From assembly GCA_963751615.1 (NCBI GenBank), contig CAVVVG010000005.1, positions 186,001 through 250,000 of the forward strand: a stretch of DNA of 64,000 bases. Direction: 5' to 3'. Position numbers and translations under genes: made by a program. Numbering within the stretch: the stretch's first letter is position 1; each line of letters opens with the position of its first letter. A model generated the notes under the pieces. The model was not told the DNA's origin, searched no databases, and was given only the letters and a program-made list of their open reading frames with translations. Of the stretch, positions 53,410 to 62,710 are shown in pieces. This stretch comes from Palsa-892 sp963751615 (GTDB taxonomy: Bacteria; Pseudomonadota; Alphaproteobacteria; Rhizobiales; Xanthobacteraceae).

Positions 53410-56400
53410 TTATTCCGCAGGCACGCGCGAAGCGCGTTTCGGTCCGTGGCCTGACCACCATTTTTCAAATTGTTCCGCGATCCAGCGACAAACGACGTAA
53501 TAGACCGGCGTGAATATGAGTCCAAATATCGTTACGCCGATCATGCCGAAAAACACCGCAGTGCCAAGCGCACGTCGCAATTCGGCACCCGCACCGATCG
53601 CCCACACGAGAGGCGACACGCCGAGCACGAAGGCGAGCGACGTCATCAAAATCGGCCTGAACCGCAGACGCGCCGCCTCTGTGGCCGCCTTCCAGCGGTC
53701 GCTTCCCTGATCCTCAAGCTGTTTTGCAAATTCCACAATCAGAATTGCGTTCTTAGCGGCGAGCGCAATCAGCACGATAAATCCGACCTGAGTGAGAATG
53801 TTATTATCCTGACCGCGCAGTGATACGCCGCTGATGGCTGCGACAAGACACATCGGCACGATTAGGATGACGGCAAGCGGAAGCGTTAGGCTTTCATATT
53901 GCGCGGCTAAAACTAGAAACACAAATACAACCGCGAGAGTGAAAGCAAAAAACGCGGTGTTCCCTGCACGGATCTGCTGGAAAGCAAGCGTCGTCCACTC
54001 AAAGCTAAAACCTTCCGGCAGCGTTTCAAGCGCCAGCTTCTCCATAATTTCGATCGCTTGACCCTGCGAGTAGCCCGGCGCGGCATTGCCGTCGAGTTCA
54101 GCCGCCGGATAGAGATTGTACCGCGGGACACGATAAGGGCCGGAAATGTCCTGCACCGTAGTAAAGGAACCAAGCGGAACAGTGTCCCCGCGCGCGTTGC
54201 GCACGCGAATTTTCAAGACATCCTCGGCCCCGAGCCGGTACGGTGAGTCGGCCTGCACCATCACGCGGAATGTCTTGCCAAGCAGATTGAAATCGTTGAC
54301 GTAGGCTGAGCCGATATATACTTGTAAGGCTGAAAATACGTCCGTGATGTTGATGCCGAGAAGCTGCGCCTTGGTTCGATCAATATCGAGATAGAGTTGC
54401 GGCGTCGAATTTTCAAACAGCGAAAAGACCTGCTGCAAGCCCGGCGTCTGCGCGGCGCGCCCCATCATCGCATAGGTGACACCGAGCAAAGCGGATGAAC
54501 CTCTGCCCGCACGATCCTCCACCATCATACGAAAACCACCGGCGGTGCCGACGCCGCGCACCGGTGGCGGAACAATTGCGACCGTGAAAGCTTCCTGGAT
54601 CACGCTGAGCCGGCGAATTAATTCTTGCTGGATAGCAACCGCCGATTGCTTCGAATCTTTCGCGCGCTGATCGTAAGGATCGAGGACAACAAAAAGCGCG
54701 CCCGAATTGGGAGCATTGGTAAAGGTCGCGCCGGAAAATCCCACGATGTTCACGCCATGTGCGACACCAGGAATTTTCAGTGCAATATCCACGGCGCGCC
54801 GCATCACTTCGTCGGTCCGTGCGATGGAGGCACCCGAAGGAAGCTGCGCGACTACAATCAGATAGCCTTGATCTACCTGCGGAATGAACCCAACCGGCGT
54901 GCGGCTGAATTCCAACATTCCGAGCGCAATCACGCCCACATAAACACCAAGCATAATCGCGGCCATGCGCACGACTTTCTTGGCGAGATTGCCGTAAAAT
55001 GCAGAGACCTTATCGAAGTAGTGGTTGAACCAGCCGAAGAATTTCCGGATCGGCACTTCCCAGGCTTTTGGCTGCTCCATCGAATGTGGCTTCAGAAGGA
55101 GCGCGCACATCGCAGGCGAAAGTGTGAGCGAAACAATCAGCGAAATTATTGTCGAACCGGTAATGGTCAGCGCGAAGGCTCGATAAAACTGTCCGGTGAT
55201 CCCTGTAATAAAGGCCGACGGTACAAACACCGCGCACAACACGAGCGCAATCGCGATCAATGCCCCGCCCACTTCATCCATGCTTTTTACGGCGGCATCA
55301 TGCGGCGAAAGCCCGCGCTTAATATTGCGCTCTACATTTTCGACAACGACGATCGCGTCGTCGACTACAATACCGATGGCAAGCACTAGACCGAACAATG
55401 TCAGATTGTTCAGCGAAAACCCGAACATCCCCATGAAAAAAAACGTGCCGACCAGCGATATTGGAATGGCAAGAAGCGGGATTACCGCTGCGCGCCAAGT
55501 TTGCAGAAATAGAATCACGACGAGGACAACGAGGACGATTGCCTCGAGCATCGTTTCTTGTACCGCCTTTACCGATTCTTGAATAAACTGGGTGGGATTG
55601 TAAAAAATACCGGATTGAACACCGCTCGGCAGTCGTTTTGAAAGTTCTCTTACCGTATCGATGACACCTTGCGCTGTCTTCAGCGCGTTCGATCCCGGCT
55701 GCTGGAAGATTGCGATACCAACGGCCTCATCACGATCGAGATAGGAATTCGACGAATAGTCGAGCGCGGAAAGTTCGACACGTGCGACATCCTTGAGCCG
55801 AACAACCGCCTGCGGAGTTTGCTTGACGACGATATTCGCGAATTCGCTGGCATCCGTAAGCCTACCCTGTGCCTGCACCGCAATCTGAAACGCACGTTGC
55901 CGTTCGGTGGGCGGTGCATTGAGCACACCAGACGCAACTTGTACATTCTGCGCTTGCAACGCAGTAACAGCGTCGTTTGCCGTCATGTTAAGTGTCTGCA
56001 GCCGTTGCGGATCGAGCCAGATACGCATCGAGTAATCACGGCTACCAAAAACGGTGATCGAGCCAACACCGTTCACGCGCGCAAGCGCATCTTTCATCTC
56101 AAGGTTGGCATAATTGGAAACGAATAACTGATCGCGCGATTTATCGGGTGAATAGAGATGCACAACCATCATCAAGTCGGGCGAAGCCTTGGCGACCACG
56201 ACACCGATGTTCCGCACATCCACTGGCAAGCGCGGCAGAGCGATCGCGACACGGTTCTGCACCTGTACCTGTGCGATATCGAGATTGGTCCCAAGATCGA
56301 AGGTAACCGCGATTGAGAAACGGCCATCGGCGGTCGAGTTTGAACTGACATAGAGCATATTCTCAACGCCGTTGATCTGATCCTCGATCGGAGAAACAAC

Positions 56401-56586
56401 GGTTGAAGCAACGGTCTCTGCGCTGGCGCCGGGATACTGCCCGGTGACGTTGATGACCGGCGGTGCAATTTCTGGATATTGGGCGACCGGCAGACGGAAA
56501 AAACTTACGGCCCCCACGAGCACAAACACAATGGAAACGACGCCCGCGAAAATTGGACGATCAATAAAGAAATGCGATATCCGCAT
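53410..56586 (-). CDS. RND multidrug efflux pump, inner-membrane permease
   Basis: 1058 residues, AcrB/MexB-type HAE1 family. MRISHFFIDRPIFAGVVSIV start, the proton-relay Asp pair in VVDDAIVVVENVERN, and the large periplasmic loops are typical. 12 membrane helices in two groups. It lies directly downstream of its adaptor gene (9-bp gap). No outer-membrane factor gene is nearby, so TolC-like partner must be encoded elsewhere. Drug range unknown. Confidence 0.96.
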   Translation of the reverse strand: MRISHFFIDRPIFAGVVSIVFVLVGAVSFFRLPVAQYPEIAPPVINVTGQYPGASAETVASTVVSPIEDQINGVENMLYVSSNSTADGRFSIAVTFDLGTNLDIAQVQVQNRVAIALPRLPVDVRNIGVVVAKASPDLMMVVHLYSPDKSRDQLFVSNYANLEMKDALARVNGVGSITVFGSRDYSMRIWLDPQRLQTLNMTANDAVTALQAQNVQVASGVLNAPPTERQRAFQIAVQAQGRLTDASEFANIVVKQTPQAVVRLKDVARVELSALDYSSNSYLDRDEAVGIAIFQQPGSNALKTAQGVIDTVRELSKRLPSGVQSGIFYNPTQFIQESVKAVQETMLEAIVLVVLVVILFLQTWRAAVIPLLAIPISLVGTFFFMGMFGFSLNNLTLFGLVLAIGIVVDDAIVVVENVERNIKRGLSPHDAAVKSMDEVGGALIAIALVLCAVFVPSAFITGITGQFYRAFALTITGSTIISLIVSLTLSPAMCALLLKPHSMEQPKAWEVPIRKFFGWFNHYFDKVSAFYGNLAKKVVRMAAIMLGVYVGVIALGMLEFSRTPVGFIPQVDQGYLIVVAQLPSGASIARTDEVMRRAVDIALKIPGVAHGVNIVGFSGATFTNAPNSGALFVVLDPYDQRAKDSKQSAVAIQQELIRRLSVIQEAFTVAIVPPPVRGVGTAGGFRMMVEDRAGRGSSALLGVTYAMMGRAAQTPGLQQVFSLFENSTPQLYLDIDRTKAQLLGINITDVFSALQVYIGSAYVNDFNLLGKTFRVMVQADSPYRLGAEDVLKIRVRNARGDTVPLGSFTTVQDISGPYRVPRYNLYPAAELDGNAAPGYSQGQAIEIMEKLALETLPEGFSFEWTTLAFQQIRAGNTAFFAFTLAVVFVFLVLAAQYESLTLPLAVILIVPMCLVAAISGVSLRGQDNNILTQVGFIVLIALAAKNAILIVEFAKQLEDQGSDRWKAATEAARLRFRPILMTSLAFVLGVSPLVWAIGAGAELRRALGTAVFFGMIGVTIFGLIFTPVYYVVCRWIAEQFEKWWSGHGPKRASRVPAE

Positions 56587-56595
56587 GGGCCTCGC

Positions 56596-57792
56596 CTATT
56601 TGGCTGCGGGCGCGGTTCCGCCCGGCGCTCCCGCCCCGGGCGCGCCCGCAGAAGGTTGCGACCCATCTTCTTGCGGCGTCACTTTGGCATTGGGACGCGC
56701 CCGCATCAGACCATTTACAATAATGCGATCGTCGGCCTCGATGCCGGACTTAATTACGCGCAAGGGGCCTTCCAGCATGCCGAGCGTGACGTATTTTTGT
56801 TTGACGGTATTTTCTGCGTCCACGACATAGACGAATTTGCGCACCTGTTCGGTGCCGATCGCGACATCGGGCACCAACAATGCCTCGTATTTTGGGGAAC
56901 CCGAAACGCGAATGCGCGCAAACATACCGGGCGTGAACAGACCATTCGGATTTGGCAGCGAAGCGCGGATGCGAATGGTGCCCGACGACTGATCGATCAC
57001 GTTGTCAGCAAAGTCGATCATACCTTTATGGATAAAATCATTTTCATCGAGCAATTTCAGCTCGATTGGCATGGAGCCGTAACGCGATCCTGCTTCCTTT
57101 CCAGTGTTATAAAGACGCGCATAGCGCAGAAATGCGCCTTCATCGGCAGTGAATTCAAAACGCATTGGATCTATCGACACGATGGTGGCGAGCAATGTCG
57201 TATTGCCACTCGCGCCGCCCGTTACGAGATTGCCGGGTGCCACACGACGGTCGCCAATACGGCCGGTGACGGGGGCACGCAATTCGGTAAACTGCAAATC
57301 GAGTTCGGCCTGACGCACCGCGGCTTGACTGGAGGCAACCTGCGCTTCGGCATTTTGCTTTGCTTGCGTGCGCTGCTGGAACACTTGCTCGGAAATCGTT
57401 TTGTCAGTTACCAGCCGCTGCGCGCGGTTAAGATCGGCTTCGGTGTAAGCCAGATTTGCCCGGGCTTGTGCAAGCGCCCCTGTGGCTTGGTCGAGCGTAT
57501 TCTGGAATGGACGCTTGTCGATCTCGAACAACAGGTCGCCCGCCTGAACGATCGCGCCGTCCTGGAAATGAATACTTTCAAGATAACCCGATACGCGCGC
57601 ACGGATCTCGACCATGTCGACCGCAACGAAGCGGCCGACATATTCGTCGAGATCGACGATCTCGCGTTTTATGGGTTTCGCCACTGTCACCGGAGGTGCA
57701 GGAGGAGCCTGCTGGTTGTCGCCGCAAGCAACAAGCGCAAGCATAACACTGAACGCCGCGAAGATGCGCGCTAAAGAAACGATGTCAATCAT
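56596..57792 (-). CDS. RND efflux periplasmic adaptor lipoprotein
   Basis: 398 residues. A lipobox (MLALVACG) places the lipidated Cys at residue 23. The barrel-sandwich and alpha-hairpin domains follow (GRFVAVDMVEIRARVSGYLE; long helical pair with AQARANLAYTEADLNRAQRL). The Pro/Ala/Gly-rich end is low complexity. It precedes the permease gene in one operon and forms the tripartite pump. Confidence 0.95.
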   Translation of the reverse strand: MIDIVSLARIFAAFSVMLALVACGDNQQAPPAPPVTVAKPIKREIVDLDEYVGRFVAVDMVEIRARVSGYLESIHFQDGAIVQAGDLLFEIDKRPFQNTLDQATGALAQARANLAYTEADLNRAQRLVTDKTISEQVFQQRTQAKQNAEAQVASSQAAVRQAELDLQFTELRAPVTGRIGDRRVAPGNLVTGGASGNTTLLATIVSIDPMRFEFTADEGAFLRYARLYNTGKEAGSRYGSMPIELKLLDENDFIHKGMIDFADNVIDQSSGTIRIRASLPNPNGLFTPGMFARIRVSGSPKYEALLVPDVAIGTEQVRKFVYVVDAENTVKQKYVTLGMLEGPLRVIKSGIEADDRIIVNGLMRARPNAKVTPQEDGSQPSAGAPGAGAPGGTAPAAK

Positions 57793-57862
57793 GGCAGACC
57801 CAATTGACCTAAGGTATTACCGCATCTACGAAGAAGGGCAAACCTGTACAAACGCAATGAAA

Positions 57863-59434
57863 CTATAACTCATAGGATTGCGACGGCTTTTCTGTTACGC
57901 GGGTACCTGCGTCAACCAACAGATTTTGCAGCCAACCGCGCCCAAGCACCGCGATAACAAGACCAATATACAAAATCGTACCGGTAGCGAGCAAAATCAG
58001 AAGCAATATTTCCTCGCGGAAATGTGACAAGCCGGAAAGCATCGGTGCCGTGAAACGCTGCCCTGCGTAAAACGCAAGGCCAAGGACCAGACCGATGGCC
58101 AATAGCCGCATGGTACGTTCTAGTGATGCAGCTGGCCGCTCAAAATTTAAGCGATGCGCAGCCCACGCCAGCAAAATGAGATTGATCCATGCCCCCACCG
58201 CGGTCGCAAGTGCGAGGCCCACCTGCGCGAGTTTTCCCATCAGCACGATCTTCAACAGAATGTTCACAACAACCGCGATCAGCGCGGCTTTCACTGGGGT
58301 CGATGTATTTCCGCGCGCGAGAAAAGGTGCCGTAAAACTCCGCATCAGCATGAACGGCATGAGTCCGGTGCTATAAGCCGCGAGCGTTGTCGCGGCCGCA
58401 AGAGCATCCGCCGCCGTGAAAGCACCACGCGCAAACAGCGCACGCATGATCAGATCGGGAATAGCAATCGCCGCGGCCACAAAGGGCACCGCGACCAGGA
58501 GAGAAAGTTCGATCGCGCGACCTTGCGCGTTCGCCGCTCCCGTTTCATCACCAGCCGCAATCCGACGCGACATTTCGGGAAGCAAAACAATGCCCACGGC
58601 AATGCCAACGACGCCGATCGGTAATTGATTGATACGGTCGGCATAGTAAAGCGCTGATAAGGCGCCTGTCGGAAGGAACGTTGCAATCATCGTGTCGGCG
58701 AATAGCGCAAGTTGCACGCCACCCGCGCCAATCATGGCGGGACCGAGTGCCTTCAGAAATTTTATTGTCGGCTCGTTTAACGAAGGCCACCGAAATCTTA
58801 GACCAAAACCGTTTCGCTCCGCATCATATCCTACAAGCAGCGCCTGCAATACGCCGGCGATGAGAACGCCCCATGCCGCCGCATAACCCGCCGTCGGAAA
58901 ATATGCCGCCAACAGCAATGTGCTCACCATGCAGATGTTAAGCAGTACGGGCGCAGCAGCGGGTGTCGCAAAATGGCCATTTGCATTCAGCGTACCGGCG
59001 ATCAGCGTCTCCATTGCCATCAGTGCGAGATAAGGAAACGTGATCCGCGTCAGCGCGACGGCGAGATCAAAACGCGCCGCATCGCCGGAGAGTCCCGGAG
59101 CGAGAACGCGCACGACATACGGCGTGAAGATCAGCGCGAGCACGAGCAGGATAACTTGCAGTAAGAAAAGTCCCGTTCCGATTCCGTCGGAAAATTTCCT
59201 GGCCTCGACACTTCCGTCTTGTGTAAGTCTTCGCGCATAGGCCGGCACAAAGGCCGCCGCAAACGCGCCTTCGGCGAAAATTGCGCGAAAATGATTGGGC
59301 AGCCGAAAAGCAACGAGGAATGCATCGGCGACCGGACCTGCGCCCAATACCGCCGCCATCACGATATCGCGTATAAAGCCGGTCACACGCGAAATCAGCG
59401 TCCAGCCCCCGACGGTGAAAATGTGGCGGATCAT
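57863..59434 (-). CDS. murJ: Lipid II flippase MurJ
   Basis: 523 residues, about 14 membrane helices of the MOP exporter fold. It starts MIRHIFTVGGWTLISRVTGF with the conserved RVTGFIRDI segment and AFLVAFRLPNHFRAIFAEGA. MurJ moves lipid II across the inner membrane. The ATG at 59434 is 25 bp past the stop of the aminotransferase gene; upstream codons in frame are antisense-like overlap. It may be co-transcribed with the sugar-modification genes. Confidence 0.96.
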   Translation of the reverse strand: MIRHIFTVGGWTLISRVTGFIRDIVMAAVLGAGPVADAFLVAFRLPNHFRAIFAEGAFAAAFVPAYARRLTQDGSVEARKFSDGIGTGLFLLQVILLVLALIFTPYVVRVLAPGLSGDAARFDLAVALTRITFPYLALMAMETLIAGTLNANGHFATPAAAPVLLNICMVSTLLLAAYFPTAGYAAAWGVLIAGVLQALLVGYDAERNGFGLRFRWPSLNEPTIKFLKALGPAMIGAGGVQLALFADTMIATFLPTGALSALYYADRINQLPIGVVGIAVGIVLLPEMSRRIAAGDETGAANAQGRAIELSLLVAVPFVAAAIAIPDLIMRALFARGAFTAADALAAATTLAAYSTGLMPFMLMRSFTAPFLARGNTSTPVKAALIAVVVNILLKIVLMGKLAQVGLALATAVGAWINLILLAWAAHRLNFERPAASLERTMRLLAIGLVLGLAFYAGQRFTAPMLSGLSHFREEILLLILLATGTILYIGLVIAVLGRGWLQNLLVDAGTRVTEKPSQSYEL

Positions 59435-59459
59435 CAGGCCGCCTCGCGGCCGCGCGGGC

Positions 59460-60596
59460 TCAGCGTCCGAGCGCTCTTTTGACTGCATCGACGACGCGGT
59501 CCTGTGTCGGTTCGTCGAGATAGGCGTGCATCGGCAGGCTGATGACTTCCTCGGCGAGCTTGTCGGTCACCGGCAGTCCGCCCTCGGCGACGGGGAAACG
59601 CTTGTAGGCCTCGTGAAGATGCGGAGGTTTGGCATAGTAGATCGCGGTCGGAATACCTTCGGCCTTCAGCGCAGCGGCCAAACCGTCGCGCCGGCCAGGT
59701 TCGAGCCGAATCGTATATTGCGCCCATACTGAAGTGTATCCCTCCGGGACGCGCGGGACGATGGCGACCTGAGCGAGCCTCTCGCTGTAGCGGCGAGCAA
59801 CCCGGTTCCGCGCCTCGATTTCCTCCGGGAAGATTTTTAGTTTCTCAATCAGAATCGCGGCTTGAATGGTATCGAGCCGGCCCGTCACGCCGATATGAGA
59901 AAATTCCGACTTTCCCGGCATCTGACCATGGACGCGAAGACCCCGGATCATTTCCGCAAGCATATCGTCATTGGTGAACACGGCGCCGCCATCCCCATAA
60001 CAGCCCAGCGGCTTAGCCGGGAAAAAGCTGGTCGCTGTTGCCAATCCGAACATACCGAGCTTCTTGCCCTTATAGGTCGCACCGAAACCCTGCGCCGCAT
60101 CGTCGAGCACGAATAGCCCCGCATCCTCGGCAACCTCCGCGACGGAGTCGTGATCGGCAGGCAGGCCGAATAGGTCGACCGGCAGAATAGCCTTCGGCTT
60201 CAACCCAAGCTTTATCGCCGTCGCGATCGCGCGTTCAAGACTGACAACATCAATGTTGAACGTATCTTCCTCGACGTCGACGAATACCGGTGTCGCACCG
60301 ACGAGCGCCACCGTCTCGGCGGTTGCAGCAAAAGTGAATGAGGGACAGAAAATCGCGTCACGCGCTCCGACACCTTTCGCGAGCAGGACAAGGGTAAGCG
60401 CGTCTGTACCGCTCGCACAGGAAATCGCATGTTTCGAGCCGCAAAAGGCCGCAAGCCGCGTCTCAAGCTCCCGCACTTCGGGCCCAAGAATGAATTGGCA
60501 GTGGTTTAAAACCTTGGTGACGGCATCGTCGATCGTCTTGCCGAGACGGCGACGCTGGGCCGCGACATCGATGAAAGGGATCGTCTGCGAATCCAT
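59460..60596 (-). CDS. gnnB: DegT/DnrJ/EryC1 aminotransferase, probable GnnB
   Basis: 378-residue PLP sugar aminotransferase. PLP Lys195 in SFFPAKPLGCYGDGGA and the cofactor Asp in VLDDAAQGFGA are visible. Paired with the Gfo/Idh-type dehydrogenase 50 bp upstream, it fits GnnB, which makes UDP-2,3-diamino-glucose for lipid A in Bradyrhizobium-type bacteria. The same pair design also occurs in WlbA/WlbE-like pathways for other sugars, so the symbol is inferred. Confidence 0.75.
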   Translation of the reverse strand: MDSQTIPFIDVAAQRRRLGKTIDDAVTKVLNHCQFILGPEVRELETRLAAFCGSKHAISCASGTDALTLVLLAKGVGARDAIFCPSFTFAATAETVALVGATPVFVDVEEDTFNIDVVSLERAIATAIKLGLKPKAILPVDLFGLPADHDSVAEVAEDAGLFVLDDAAQGFGATYKGKKLGMFGLATATSFFPAKPLGCYGDGGAVFTNDDMLAEMIRGLRVHGQMPGKSEFSHIGVTGRLDTIQAAILIEKLKIFPEEIEARNRVARRYSERLAQVAIVPRVPEGYTSVWAQYTIRLEPGRRDGLAAALKAEGIPTAIYYAKPPHLHEAYKRFPVAEGGLPVTDKLAEEVISLPMHAYLDEPTQDRVVDAVKRALGR

Positions 60597-60646
60597 ACGG
60601 GCGCGTTAATTCATTCCGAGGTTTAAATTATTTCCAATTCTGAAAA

Positions 60647-61651
60647 TCAGCCGACGACTTTGCGCGGTGCACGGCGCGGAATGGCGGACATGCCGCCATT
60701 CAGACACTGGATCGCGATCTCGAGACTCGCAACACCCTCGTCCCCGCCGACCGACGGTTTCTCGTTGTCGCGGATCGATTGAATGAATGCGAGCAGTTCC
60801 GCGCGCAACGGCTCGGCATGGCCAACCGAAAGGTGTCGCATCGAATAACTACCGTCCGGCTGGAAGCCGAAGCATTCGGTGACCTGCCGCGTCAGTAGAT
60901 CGCCAATCACGTATTTGTTGCGGGTCGCGACATGAACCGTACGTGCCTTGAAAGGCGTCAACCAATTTGTGTTGATATGCGCGAGCACGCCGGAAGCAGT
61001 ACGGAATTGCAACAGCGCGATATCCTCGCGTTGGGCAACCGCCTTCGTGAGCTGTGGTTGTACTTCAACAATTTCGGATTCAGTGAACCAGCGGATCAGG
61101 TCGATGTCATGCACTGCAAGATCGATGACCACGCCGACATTTGACATACGCGGGGGGAATGGACCAACGCGGGTGATTGCGATCGAAAGAATATCCTGAC
61201 CGGTAATCGCCTGTTTGATGGCCTGTACTGTCGGGTTGAAACGCTCGACATGGCCGACCATCAGCTTCACGCCCTTACGGCGCGCGGCGGCGACGATCTC
61301 ACGGCCTTCATCGACCGTCGGTGCGATCGGTTTTTCGACGAGAAGATTCACGCCCGCCTCGATGCAATCGAGCGCCACGGAATGATGGAGATGTGTGGGG
61401 GCGGCGATAATTACGGCATCGAGCCCAAGTCTAAGCAGTGATTTGTGGTCAGCAACAGCCTGGGTACCCAATCCTTTGGCGATCTTCATCGCATGCGTAC
61501 GGTCAGGATCGGCAATCGCAACGAGTTCAACGCCGGAAACGTCGGCAAGCACACGCGCATGGTTCGAGCCCATAACGCCAACGCCGATAACGCCAAGACG
61601 AAGCTTGCCGGAAGAAATTGCGCGCTCTGAAGCGCGGTCCGCAGCAGTCAT
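60647..61651 (-). CDS. gnnA: Gfo/Idh/MocA dehydrogenase, probable GnnA
   Basis: 334 residues. The Rossmann start GVIGVGVMGSNHARVLADV, the conserved VEKPIA (LLVEKPIAPTVDEG) with the catalytic Lys, and VHDIDL match the family. It would oxidise the sugar C3 before transamination by the next gene. ATG 61651 (MTAADRASERAI) chosen; a longer frame to 61720 is not family-like. Substrate inferred from context only. Confidence 0.75.
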   Translation of the reverse strand: MTAADRASERAISSGKLRLGVIGVGVMGSNHARVLADVSGVELVAIADPDRTHAMKIAKGLGTQAVADHKSLLRLGLDAVIIAAPTHLHHSVALDCIEAGVNLLVEKPIAPTVDEGREIVAAARRKGVKLMVGHVERFNPTVQAIKQAITGQDILSIAITRVGPFPPRMSNVGVVIDLAVHDIDLIRWFTESEIVEVQPQLTKAVAQREDIALLQFRTASGVLAHINTNWLTPFKARTVHVATRNKYVIGDLLTRQVTECFGFQPDGSYSMRHLSVGHAEPLRAELLAFIQSIRDNEKPSVGGDEGVASLEIAIQCLNGGMSAIPRRAPRKVVG

Positions 61652-61773
61652 GATGTTGAGTTCCCCTGATCCCGGGCCGCAAATCACTAGCATGTCACAA
61701 CGCATGGCGCGACAGGCCATACCAGCATGTGGCTCACAAATGGTTTCAATGGTTTACAGTGCGCCTAAAGGCC

Positions 61774-62529
61774 TTATTCGGCCGCAGTTCGCCGCACAGT
61801 GGGCGTTTTCAGTGAGAGCCCGGCGGCCATGGTATCTTCGCGAAACGCCTTCACACCGTCGAGTGACAAATCCTCGGCGGTCCTTGAGCCGAGCGCAGTG
61901 AGCTTTTTCAATATATCAGCAGGCGCCGTGATGATTTGACAACCCATGCGCTCAGCTTCAATCACGTTCCACACTTCGCGCGTAGATGCCCAGATTACTT
62001 CCACATTCTTCGTTGCACGTGCTTCACGTACTGCGGTTGCGACGAGCGGAGCATAATCGATGCCGAGATCCGCAAGCCTTCCGACGAACACCGAAACGCA
62101 ACCACCAGGCCCTTTCGACAGTGCAGCGGTCGCCTTTATTGCCTGATCTTCGGTGGTGACGACTGTGACATTAATCTTCACGCCCTCACTTGAGAGCAAA
62201 CGTATCGCTTCGATCGATGACTCGCCCTTCGTGTTAATAATCGGGAGCTTCACATAAACGTTCTTACCCCACGTCGTGATGAGACGAGCCTCCGCAACCA
62301 TCTGCTCGATGTCGTCACAAATGACCTCAAAGGATATGTGCCGGTCAGGCACGGCCACAACCAGCTCGCGCGCATACGATTCATAGTCCGTTACCCCGGC
62401 CTTCTTGAGCAAGGAGGGATTCGTGGTGAAACCTGCGATATGCTTTTGCTTCGCCATTTCGACGATCTGAGCCTTATCGGCGCCGTCGGTGAACAACTTC
62501 ACATTAAGCGAGGCGAGTGTCGTAGCCAT
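61774..62529 (-). CDS. Transaldolase-family protein
   Basis: 251 residues, TIM barrel of the transaldolase/fructose-6-phosphate aldolase group. NVKLFTDGADKAQIVEMAKQ begins it and the Schiff-base Lys is in NVYVKLPIINT. FTTNPSLLKKAG is the conserved TTNPSL motif. Size lies between FSA (about 220) and classic transaldolase. AGGAAT precedes ATG 62529. The reaction is probably a dihydroxyacetone transfer; true substrate unknown. Confidence 0.88.
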   Translation of the reverse strand: MATTLASLNVKLFTDGADKAQIVEMAKQKHIAGFTTNPSLLKKAGVTDYESYARELVVAVPDRHISFEVICDDIEQMVAEARLITTWGKNVYVKLPIINTKGESSIEAIRLLSSEGVKINVTVVTTEDQAIKATAALSKGPGGCVSVFVGRLADLGIDYAPLVATAVREARATKNVEVIWASTREVWNVIEAERMGCQIITAPADILKKLTALGSRTAEDLSLDGVKAFREDTMAAGLSLKTPTVRRTAAE

Positions 62530-62623
62530 GGCGATTCCTGTGCATCTAAGTTGGTCAGCTTGCACCCGACCCAACAACGGGGCTATGCGGGCGCGCGGCC
62601 ACCGTCAAGCCCTTCCCTGTTTT

Positions 62624-62710
62624 ATGACCGAAATCCTTTTCATCAAGACCTCTTCAATGGGCAACGTGCACCATAACATGCTGGTGGAGACCGATGCGCG
62701 TAACGCCTAA
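62624..62710 (+). pseudogene. waaC: Heptosyltransferase I N-terminal fragment
   Basis: MTEILFIKTSSMGNVHHNML then VETDARNA and a stop. This matches the first 28 residues of WaaC-like LPS heptosyltransferases (typically LFIKTSSLGDVIHxMPAVTDARR). The rest is absent; the glycosyltransferase gene begins inside it (62694). The end of the inner-core heptose pathway gene appears deleted. Confidence 0.75.
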
